DNA from: Haemonchus contortus
Lineage: Eukaryota > Nematoda > Chromadorea > Rhabditida > Trichostrongylidae
DNA: 64,000 nucleotides
Direction: 5' to 3'
NCBI GenBank assembly: GCA_000469685.2
Contig: LS997567.1
Span: forward strand, 24,313,090 to 24,377,089
Each line of letters starts with the position of its first letter. Within the stretch, counting starts at the first letter, position 1. The position numbers and the translations under genes are program-made. This document shows positions 11,401 to 23,400 of this stretch, in pieces. The notes under the pieces are model-generated. The model was not told where the DNA came from and did not search any database. It saw only the letters and a program-made list of their open reading frames with translations.

Positions 11401-14400
11401 TAGATCTTGCCTTAGGCCTCTGAAATGAACAGATGGGAAAAAAGTGCGTGACCATTATCACAAGCTGGCGCCCTTTGTGGCACAATGCGGCTTTTGACGG
11501 AAAGGGGAGGGGGGTTACTGTCGGCGGGGTGGGGTCGGGAGGTTTATAAAGTGATCAATATGAGGTGAATTCAAAGGGGAGAACGCGCAATGCCTTGAGT
11601 AGCTTCTGGAGAGACTTGATCAGCTCTTAGAGGCCCCTGAAGCAAGTTAATCCGAAGCTCGTCCTATTTAAACCGCAGTCCTTCCAGCTTGGGATGACCG
11701 GTGGACCGCACAGGTCGACTATCCCAAAGGTGAGCTAACAACTTCTGACTCCGTAGTCCACGCTATTTGAACTTCCTCTGTAGATTGAAAGAGTGGTCGA
11801 CCACATAGTTTTTGAATGGCTTTTGTCTTTTCATGCTCCGAAGAAGGCAAAAACACCGGAACGTGAGCCCAATAAAAATTTGCTAAAATTTCTGTCCGAA
11901 CGGCTAAAGAAGTATAATTCCAACTGAGAGGGAACATGCCGAGATTCATAGGCACTTGGACCCTTTATGTTTCACGTTCATAAAAAAGCCATTACTATCG
12001 TGCGCGAAAGCGGTAACTTATAGCTTGGGTGACCACAAAATTTCTATTTCAAATACTGGCATGCTTCGTGGGCTATACAACAACTTTGCAGGCTGGAATC
12101 GCCATCCCGCAACGGAGTCATTGGTAACGTGAAAAGAGAGGCTCGGCAGGGCGATGCCATCTTGCCCACACTTATCAGTTTTGCTTGCAAAAATTATCGC
12201 GCATCATCTGGCATGAGAACTTATAGGAGTGAAGGCAGACGGCCGCTACTTACATCATCTCCTCTTTGCAGACGATATCGATGTTATAACACCGAATATC
12301 GAGAAAGCGGGACGAAGATTGGTCGATTCAACAGCGCTTGTTTGAAGATGAGCTTAAGATTGGCATATGTTACTCCCTTCACTTTAAATGTGGAGGATAC
12401 AACCAAATGTTTCAGTTACGTGTATCTAGTTTGGAGGGTCAACATAATAAACCACTTTACTACCAAACATAGCAGAAGGGAACGAGCGGCGTCGGTAACG
12501 CTCAGAAACCTTGAGCTTCAGAGATAGCACAAGGAATATATGGCTCCTGACTCACTTCTTTCGAGCTCCAAATGCGAACGAAGGTTAGGGTCGCTGTTGC
12601 TTACGCAAAGAAGTCACAGATTACGTGTTTCAGACAGACAGTGCTGTGCGACATTAGGATTAAGGCAGCAAATGCCTGCGTGGACGCCAGGCTTCAACAC
12701 CAATGCTTTGAACGGAAGGATGCTACCCGTCGTGTTCCTCGAGTGAAGGTAATCCACCAAACTGCATTGGCTCGCGATAGGAATCAGTAGGGACATTACT
12801 GTGTCGTCTCCAAAATATCGATGATTACGTAACGACGCTCTACAACTAACTTATTGCCAACCTAAGCAGAGCGTTCCGGCGAAGGTTACTGGAGAGCGAT
12901 AGTTCACGACGAATTAATCTTAGATGTTCGGGCTCCATCCGATTGGGACGGGTTGTCCTGGATTTCTTTATAAACTTGATGGCACATCGAATTGAAGAGA
13001 GAGCTGAAAAAACGACATATCCTTCGGGTCCAAGGTGCTAGGTAGGTAGGGATGCGTAGCTGTCGAAGAAATTCAAGTGGATCTGGTAGAAATGTTGACT
13101 TTCTCCATTGCTTTCCGAGATGGACGGATGAGAGGCATCATGTTCTTGATATTAGCTAAGCTTCGCCGGTGATTGCTTATGCCCTTCCCAGTTTCGGCGG
13201 TTCTAGGGTGAAACAGCTGTTTTTTCCTCTCTCCGGTAGCCATTATTACTTGTCTCGATGACTTCTCGTATTTAAAAGTCGCTTTATTTTGGCTTATACA
13301 TGGGAGTATGTTACTTTCATCCTGACAATATCGTTAACAACAACAAAGGAAGCAGGCAAAGCGAAAAACACCCGAAAAATTAAATCGCTTTTCCAACTGA
13401 AATGCTTTTTTGGTTTTATTAGCGAAGTCGCGAAAAACGAGAAGGCAGGTCGTAAGTTCGATAAGAAAGCTTATAAATCATGGGTCATTCGAAATACAAT
13501 GCCATTTGCCCTGATATGAGAGCAGTGTATGAAGCACATTTTTGAGTATCATCGAAGTAACTTTTTGAAGAATACTGTGGCGGCTGACTCGCTCTGTTTC
13601 ATATTGTTAACAAAGATCTCCAAGCCTTGCTGAAACGTTGAAATATGTCGAACCTACTGTGAGTGTGATACTTGCAGGAGAAACTTCAAAGAATTTTTTC
13701 TATGTACGACAAAATAATCAACGAATCATCATTGATGTGCTCAGGAACATTGCTTAACTATAGCCAGGTCAGTCGTAATTTTTTACATTTTGACCACGAA
13801 TATTCAAACGCATTCTATCTTGTTCTTTTCATATGCTATGTAATAGGTTTAGTAGCAAATTACTATGGCGATTTGGCAGTGACGACTCCTAGAAATCATT
13901 GATTAGCAAAGAACTAGCCAAGCTGGACGCGCAAAACCCCTATGTGCATCTTCGAAGAGCTCCAGCGCCAAGTAACCGGCGACAAAAAATACTATATCAG
14001 GAGTTCTGATGAGGGGCTCAAAAAATGATAAGAGAGCAGAGAAATTTCTATACTAAAGATACACGTCAAAACGATCATGCCTTGCGTCTGGTGGACCGTT
14101 TACTTATACTTTTCAAAAGTCAGCTCTCAGTATTCTACGCCTCTTAAGCCGCTGGAAGCGTGAAGAGAGGTGGTTGCTGAGAAATGCATGAAGACCACCC
14201 AATGGAGATACTCCTACTATTTCCTCGTAGGCACAATATAGGATAAAAATGGTTACTACTATCCCTGTTGCCATAAAAATCGACCTCTTCAGGGATTAAC
14301 CGGGCGAGGGTTTCGACTTATCATGTATGGATCTTTGAGTAGAGCCTGAGTCGATAGGGCTTGGAAAGTTTTTAACAAGTATGGAAATTAAAACTGCAAA

Positions 14401-17400
14401 ATGAGTATACCAAAACAAGTTGGGAGCGTTCAAAATTTGCATGCTTAAAGCATGGCGAGATTGTGCCAGTTACTGAGCGCATTACCCGCAATGGCCACAG
14501 GTGTCACTGAGGCGTAGTGGCAATGCTCTCCCTTTCTAGTTGAGCGATGAGGGTTTGCCTCCATCGTCGTTTTGGAAAACGTGCTTTCCGGATGAAAGTT
14601 CCTGAACCGTTTTTTCTCACTAATTCAAGTCAGCGCTTTATTTCGGCTATCATTTGCGACCACCTATCTATCACTTTTCACCACACTTATTTAAAAATTT
14701 CTTGAAGTGGAGGGGAAAACCCGAATCGCTTGAAACAGGTATGCGTGAAAAACTAAATATTGATTAAACAATCCAAGAAATGAGTAAAGCAGGTATGTTG
14801 TTCACAAAGCGGTTCTCATATGTACATATTGTCTCTCCAATCGATTCGAGACCAAAAAATACACATTTTCTTTACCCATTTTTCAGGTTGTTTCATCGAC
14901 GTTGAGTCTTCTCGCGTGTCCAAGACTATTTCAGTTCGGGCGTGGGTATGTAGGTTCCGGTTTTGAAAATGAGAGAGCAATACAAAAATGAGCTGGAGAA
15001 ATTTTACATAAATGCAGTGATAAAAGATAGATAGGTGATCACAAATGATAGTTGAAACAAAGCGGTAATGTGAATTAGTGACGAAAAACGGTTCGGAAGC
15101 TTTTATTCGGATGAAAGCACGTTTTGTAAAAACGGAAACGGCATAGAGAGCAAACCTTTATCGCTCACCCTGGAGAGGGAGAGCAATGCCAGTGTGTCAC
15201 GGTGAGCATGGGGTGGTACTTGCGGACAACTACGCTTATCAACTGGCACTATCTGTCCACGCTTTAACTACGCAAGTTTGAACGCTGACAACTTCTTTGG
15301 CAGACTCATTTCCAGGTTGAATTTCCATGTTTGTTAATAATTTTTCAGCCCTATCGATATACCTAGGTTTCTACTCGAAGTTCCATCCATGGAAACTCGA
15401 AACCCTCCCCTGGTAAGGGCTCTAAAACTGGTTTGGCCAACGTACGCCCCCAAGCAGCCGTGACCTGATGACGTTTTCGAGTATGTACCATTCACAATGA
15501 AGCGCTAGGACACTGACAAATAGTAAGCATAAGTGTTGAAGAATCTGGAAGTCATTCTTCCAATGGATTTTCTGATATTTACAAGCACGCTGTTGTCTGC
15601 GAAACAAAGGCTTTTTGATTACCACTCGTCGAACTAAACTACTTTGTGTTTACATTTTAAACACGCACGATTCCCTTCAGAGGCATCGAAAAAAATTTGC
15701 CACACGGTGGTTCGTAACACTACGGCTGTCTTCTTTGCCCAATGGTGACATCCTGTCGTGAATATTTTGTAGAGTCCACGACGCATCCTTATACATGGAG
15801 CAGGGAAACATATTCCGATATTGACAGTAACATGACCGATCATTTTTAACCCCCGCTAGAATCCTGTTTGCTAGCATTCGCATGACTGTCCTTCGACCAG
15901 TTCTGTCGTGTCTGTCTAGAATGGCCTTTGTTAGGAGTTTGGAGGGTACAAAAAGTTATAATACAGGACATTTGTAGCCAGTATCCTCCATTTGTCTACT
16001 TCTGCACAATGACACAGTCGTACTAGTTTTACACGAGAGAGGTTCTTTGCATTCTGGGTGTATAGTCGAGCCGAGATTTAAAAAGGACTGTCGAGAGGAA
16101 CTTTCGATTGTGCTTCCGCTCCATTAGATACGAACCTCTTATAAACCTACAACTATGAGTATCACAACGAGTCTCGGTGAGTAACACTAGAAGTTAAGCC
16201 ACAATATATGTTTTGCCACGCTGTCTCGATTCGATCCTTTCCTTGATACTTTCATGGAGTAGCCAAGATAGGGCTTCCATGGTATCCTTGAAGTAGCTCA
16301 GATAAAAATTGTTTCATTCGCATCTCAGAGCAGCTCTGAAAGGTGTTTAGACGACAGAAGTGGCATGAAAGGAGTATTGAGACGGGTTGTCAATTGAGTG
16401 CTCCTGCATAGAGCTTGCTGCAAGCAAATCATGTCAAAAATTGATCTACTCTGTCGGGCTAGATTATAAGTACTTGTTTGAATAGTGATCTCTACTGGGA
16501 ATGTCGCAGATTCTCTGAGGTTTCCGAAACACGGTTTCCATTAAATGTGGCATAAGGTTGACACGTTCTTTGAGCTTTCATTACGACTTATCTGAGCCGC
16601 TTCTTGGCCTAATGGAGCCACATATGTCAAACTCGGAGACCACGGGCTCATGCTGAGAGTGTACATCAAAAACCATCTTTGTCGCCGAATGCGCTTTCAA
16701 AAAACCTCTGACGAGGTCACCCACAGCATTGCAGTGCCAGTCCTGGTGACTTGTAAATTTCAGGGTTCTCGATGTTTCATTCAGAATTGAGCAGGGATAG
16801 CCTGATGCTCGAGAGTGCAGGTCACTAATCTACGTAGAATGCAACTACGATTCCCATCAGAGCAGAAGTCACGCCCCACAAAAATTCACAAAAACGAACT
16901 GGTACCGACGTTGATCCCAGGGTCTGGGTAATAGAGAAGCTCTTTCAGGAAATATGATCAAGCCCGCTGAAGAACTTTTTCGCGAAGCGGGTAGGCCACT
17001 TGGAGAAGGAGGGCAGGAACTCCGTCCGAATTCTGTTAACCTCACGCTACCTACTAATGAACAAACTCGATCAAAGGACTCAGTTCAAAATCTAATTGTG
17101 AACACAACATCGCTACTGGTCTGATAAAGCGCAGGAGCATCCACATGCTCTGCGTCAATGGAGCACGTTCAAATGGAGCGAATGTCTACAAATAGGGGGA
17201 GTGTCAAGCTCGGGGGACGTGCGATTCGTGCGATTCCGGGTGCGCGCGGCAAATTGCGCGGCGAAATTCGCGATGATTCAAACACTCCTGCGCCTATTAT
17301 TAGAGCACAAACTTGAAGCAGAGTAGATCAGTAGGATCAGCTGACCATACCCAACTATTCTACTTCAAGTTTGTGCCCCAATAATAGACGTCAGAGTCGT

Positions 17401-20400
17401 TCGAATCGCACCGTATTTCGCCGCGCAATTTGCCGCGCGCACCCAGAATCGCACGAATCGCACCACACCCGTCAAGCTCCGGTGCAATGGAGAATTACCA
17501 AACTGAATGGTGTGACCATAACAGGTGCTTAAATTCTAAAGGGCTCTGTTTCCGCTGTCAAAAGGATAAGTGCTCAAACCATATCTGCTAATATAGACAC
17601 GAGAGATACTTCACAGTAATATCCGCGTATGCAATGCTATTGCCCGGATTACAGAAAGCACTAATCTCATCTGAACCTCGACCATGTTGTCAGATCAGTT
17701 GCTCAGGGAACTAAGTCGTCAAAATCCGTAGGGCAAGATTGGAAGAAAAACCAAGAAAATGTTCACAGAGATGAATGAACAAGTGTCAGAAACCACGAAT
17801 GAGAGAGGGCTCTTAAACTGGCTTCAGCTCACCAACTGGCGAGCATTTCCCTGGCTGAGAATCAACGCTGCAGTTCGGAGAAGCTTTCAGCAATTGGGCC
17901 TTCCGAAGGCAAAGATAAGAGCGGAGCGGAGAGCTCGGTGATGGGAGCTGCGACCAGTGGGAACGGGGGATACTGCATATCATAAGGATTGGTCCAACAA
18001 ACTTGAAATACGATGTCAGAAGTCATACTACGGTGTGCAAGGGAAAGCTGGGGAGACTCGGTTTGGATTCGAAAAGAGGCAAGGCAGCATGGCTACGGCA
18101 CCATGAAGTTCAATGAGTTGAGGAGCAAAAAAAGATTGCTTATCATGCGCATTCCCAGGACTAGAGCTATTAGGTGAGAGCAGTACGAACAGCGACGAGC
18201 CATTCTGAGGAAAGCAGCCGAGGTCAGACGAAAACGGATGGACACTGAAGCAGGCTCTAAAACCTCTAGAGGCATCCCAAGGTTCTTGAACCCTCTAACT
18301 GCTGCAGGGAAAACTGAGGTGTACTATTTTTCTCAGCTTCGAACGGAAGAGAGTTGAGAGGGAAGAGGTTGATAAAATGTTCTGACTATCATGAGACCGG
18401 GACGACTCCGCATATCATGAGTATGTATGAGCGGCTAGTTGACTGAAAAGGGAGGAGACTTGTCTCGACCTCACAAGAGCAATTTGTCTCCATGCTTTGA
18501 AGCTTCGAGACGATCGTCTTCTTTCTAGCAAGAAAAGTTAGGGAGAAGTATCGGGAAAATCTGAGACACTGAAAGATCTGAGATTCTAGACTTTCTCAAT
18601 CATTAGAAGGCGTTCGACCTGTCTTCCGGAGAACATCTCTTAACCCGTTTCTCATTTCACCAACAAGACTTGAATTTAATACAAGAAGATACTCTTCCAT
18701 TCCGATGACATCGCTCTGATAGCGAAGAATAGATAAGAACTTCAAGGCAAGCTGCAGAATTGCATAGCGGAAAATGGGCTCAGGCTAAGCGTAAGCGAGT
18801 TCTCAGCTTCGAGCCATGCACAGAGTTAATTGTAAGCGGTCTCGGAAGGGGGGGAGGAAGGACATCAACAGGGTGCACAGCCCCTGTAGGATGCACGGCT
18901 TCTGATGTCTAGGTTGATCTAGCCGCTGGTTTTATCTGAACTACGTTGAATAGGCCCGAATAAACGCAGTAACGTAGCGGTGGATGAAGCGGCGAGTGTT
19001 CACTGGTATCCTCTGCCATCAGCAGTGCTTCATGGTGCTCGAAGGTTATTGATGAGTGAACATTGTAAGACTACGGACCCTTTCCATTTGTCTAATAATA
19101 AAGAGATCACGTTGTGCGCTGTGTCTCGTTGACTCTCGTTTTTCTATCTCTCGCGATCTTCATTTACTAGACCTGAAAGCCTCTCGCACTTTTGCCTCCT
19201 TGAAATTGCACGTGCTTCTGCGAGAGATTTCAAGAGTTCACTCTTGCTGTAGGAAGGAGAGGAGGGGGAGGGGGAATGTTCTGGTTTTCCACGGATGATG
19301 GAAGGGAATAGATAAGCATAAACTGCTCAAAATCTTTAGCCGAGAGGAATGAATTGCTGCTCTCGGTCCCAAGTTCCAACTGCTTTGAGGTTCTTGACGA
19401 TGACGATTTGTACAAAATGGCCGGATAAAGTGGGTGTACGAATAACAGACCTGTTCAAAGCATTATTAGACGTAGTGTTACATGGTACAAGATGATCGTG
19501 GAAGCTATTGCTCAGAAATATAAATAAGCATGGATTCCTTAGCATCAGTCATGAGACGTCCAGACCATGGGTGTTTGGATCGGCGAGTTCAATCGCATTT
19601 CGAGATGAACATTATCGATCAGATCTAATTTCATCTCCCCCAGAGTTGAGGGCACAATTTACGCTATTCCTGGGACGGTCGGTTTTCAACGATCAATGGA
19701 GCTAAGCTTCCACGATAGTGCAACGGTAGAGAAGTGAACGTGTAAGGCGGCGTGTTTAGATTGATATAAGGCTTTAGAAAATACTTATAAGGCTTCAGAA
19801 AATACTATAATAGAGGATGTACGAGGAGGTGACAAAAAATTTGCGTGGAAGGGGCACTTGGCAACAAGTACAGCCAACTACAAACAGCCAAAAGTGTTTG
19901 AAACTGCTATCCAGCTGGTGATCCGGCATAGGTGGTTTATTCCCCGCTACTCTCTTATTTACTGCTACTCAAACAGAACAAGTATTCAGAAGAATATTAG
20001 TCCAAAGTCCAACAAGGTCAAAGTTGCTCCGATACGGACTCCGGTGCCCGGCAATTAGAATCTATAGTCAGCCTAATAAGGGGGGAGTGACATTCACACG
20101 GTATGATCTCTGGTCTCTTATTGTTTCCATACAGGACGTTTTTCGATTATGGCCACAGATGTGGTATAAGGGAGGGAGGGGGGCAAGCCCTCGAACTCAT
20201 ACTACCGAAAAACCTCAGAAATCAATTTCATCGCAAATTTAACCTTTGAATCATCGTGAATACACCGAAAAGATCCTGGAAGACGGTTCTCAGTATGAAA
20301 CTGATAGCAGACTTGTTGAAGTGGACTTAATTTGAACTTATTCTAACACAAACTGGGTTCGAACAGATCTATGTAGTCTCCATCAAACCGCTTTCAAATA

Positions 20401-23400
20401 CCGAATCTTCAGGAAAGCAACCGTGGAATATATCTGAAAGCGCAAAACTTCATTGCGATCCTCCCAAATCTTCCCTTTTATCTGTCAGTTGACTGCAGCG
20501 GATTCGCTTCTTCAGCTCACTTTTGAGACATGCCACTTGTGCTACCTCCTTCCTCTGTAAGGCGGTGCTGGAAAAAAAACAGGATAAAACAGTCGTTTTG
20601 TTTTATAGTGAGTTGTTCCACCTTCAAGGATTACTCGTTTGAGGTGAACCTTTGAAAACAAGTCTCAATTTCAATGGTCGTTTGTTGGTGTTCAGCTGCA
20701 CTATAGTGCATTCGATCACGATACTGCATGTGAACTATGACAAGTTAACAGTGGAACTTTTCCGCAATCAGAGTATAGAGAATATAGTCAACTAGGAGGA
20801 TAATATTGGGTTGTCCGAAAAACCCTGCGACACTTTGAATTTGAGAATCGCTCGCTATTCGAAAGCGAATGGCGCCCAATTTTGATCTGCGGTAAGGTAG
20901 ATCACACGTAGCGGGTATTGCGAAATATTATAAAAAGGCTTCTTCTCTCACGGAAAAACAGTTATGGATCCTACAAATCCGAGTATCCTTCGACCCATCG
21001 TGTATTATGAATTTCTACAAGGACATTCTGCAAGAGAAGCAGCTAATAACATCTGCGCTGCATTCAAGAAAGATGTTGTACACCATTTCACTGTCAGTCG
21101 CTGGTATCACCGCTTCGAGTCCGGAGATATTTCTATCGAGGGACAGAAACGTCCTGAACGTCCGTCAACTCTTAATGATGATGATTTGCGCAGCGCTTTG
21201 ATATCAAAGCCGGACATAACCACTCGGGAATTAGCAATGATACTCGGGTGCAGCAAATCAACAGTCAGCAATCGTCTTGCCTCTCTTGGTTTCCACAGAT
21301 TTTTTCGACATGGGTGCCTCACGAACTTCGCGAATCGGACCGGGCCTGTCGTGTTAGCATTGCCGAGTCACTGCTTCTTCGTCCGCACAGGAAGTATTCG
21401 TTGAATGGGATAGTGACAGGAGACGAAAGCTGGGTGATGTATGTTAATGATACCCGCAAGAGAGTGTGGGTGCCAAAGGGCGAACTGCCACCGAAGCAAT
21501 CGAAACGTGGTTTGCAACAGAAGAAGATTCTCCCAAGTTGTTGGTGGAAGTGTGATGGGATGCTCTACTACGAATTCCTGGAAAGTGGCACTACTGTGAC
21601 GGCGACGACGTACTCTAACCAGCTACAGAAGGTAGCCGATGCAATCCTCCACAATCATCCAAAACGGCTGGAAATCTATCTACTGCACGACAACGCTCGC
21701 CCCCACGTGGCAACGATGACGCGTCAGAAAATTCAGGAGCTAGGTTGGGAAGTACTACCCCATCCACCGTACTCTCCTGATCTAGCCCCTTCCGACTATC
21801 ACTTGTTCCGAGCCTTGAAGCGGCACCTACGAGATAAGACTTTCGACGATCAGGAGCAACTCAAATTGGAGGTGGGCAACTTCTCCAGCACGCAATCCGC
21901 TGATTTCTGGAGAAGTGAGATCGACAAACTGCCAGTGAAATGGATGAAGGTCATCGATAATAACGGCGACTATATCACTGATTGAACTTGTCTTTTATTG
22001 TATAAAAAACGATGTAAAATTTGTGTTGTTAGTGTCGCATTATTTTCTGGACAACCATACTTGCTTTTATAACGATACTAAAGAGCACTGTGATGATAGA
22101 ATGATTGTTTTTTCAAGTGAGGAGCGCCTAATAATGGAAATGAACATGATTTTGCGAGCCTTCTTCGAAGCTTGACGCAGTCAGTAGATCTGCGAGATTC
22201 TTGCACATTAATGGGGCATGTTTGCTTACTACTTCAAAATGCATGTAGAAGTCAGTGAGTACGACGGAAAATAACTCCCCAATGGGTAAAACTGCTTGAT
22301 GCATTTTTTCGCAGGTTCCTGAGAAAGCACTGCGAGGCTATGCGCTTAGCGATTGTAGGACAGACAGCGACAGACCAACTTATTTTCAAGAATCTCGCCG
22401 CAAAAAACATGTGGTTTTCTTTTAGGCGGCTTTTGAATGGCACCATATATCAGAAAATTTTACCACAGGAGCAAATTTTTCTGCTCGTAAAGGAATTTGG
22501 CAGTCTACTTGATTATAGTGATTTTTCTAGTGTGGAGTGACCCTAAATATCAGTACGCGGGGTACCCTGGCTAAGTAACCACCTTTTTCCCATCCCAGAC
22601 CATATTATACGGTTACATTGTAAACTATTCGAGTCCCTATAACAAGTGTCATATGTTTTATAGATCACTTCTAGGCGCTTTGTTCCCATTTTCTGTCCTC
22701 TGTTTTTCTTCGATAACGTACAACCAGAATGGGAGCTTGCAAATTTGCGTGATCGGGCTCAAATGGACAAAAGCCAGCAGTTTGGCAAAACATTCAGACG
22801 GGTGTGCGAACGAATTTTCGATCGCACCTAATCAAGCTCGCCTCGCACCTAGGCGCGAAGTGACCATAACTAGGTTTGAAGACTCCGCGGTAATTACGTT
22901 GCCCGCACTCGCTACTAATCGAGTTAAAACTTCTTATTTAGAGAGAATAATGACAGCTCAAAAAATCGAGTTGCTCTTTAAAATATGAGTTTTTTGAAAG
23001 GAAAAATTTCGAGATCGATTACAACGGTTTCGAGATTTTTATTTACACGCATATCAATTACTTCAACATATTTCTATTCAAGTTCCTAGAAAATGGTTAA
23101 AACAGTTTGGGTCACTTGTTTTTCGATATTTTCGTTTATTTGCGATATCGAACAACCTTTAGAGAAGCGTAGTTCTCTAAAGTTGTTTAGTATTGGGGCC
23201 ACTCCTAACTGAGAGGTCATTGAACGCCGTACGGCTCACCATGCTGGCCGCTTCACAGTTTTTAGGGCTTTTAGCAAGTCTTCAGGCTAGATTCAACACC
23301 TTGAGGAGAGGTCATCGAGGGCTATTCAGTCAGTTGGGTGAGTGCTTTAAGTACCACTGTTTACTTTATAAGCCATAACCATGTATTCTAGAGACACACT

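Noticed and set aside
15634..15883. Possible RTE fragment on the minus strand
   Set aside because: Only LYKIFTTG resembles the family; flanking motifs such as RQGD or FADD were not found.
22312..22540. Candidate channel exon after ttttttcgcag
   Set aside because: Translation does not resemble K2P sequence, there is no donor in a suitable frame, and the phase chain is already satisfied by exons at 13678 and 24600.
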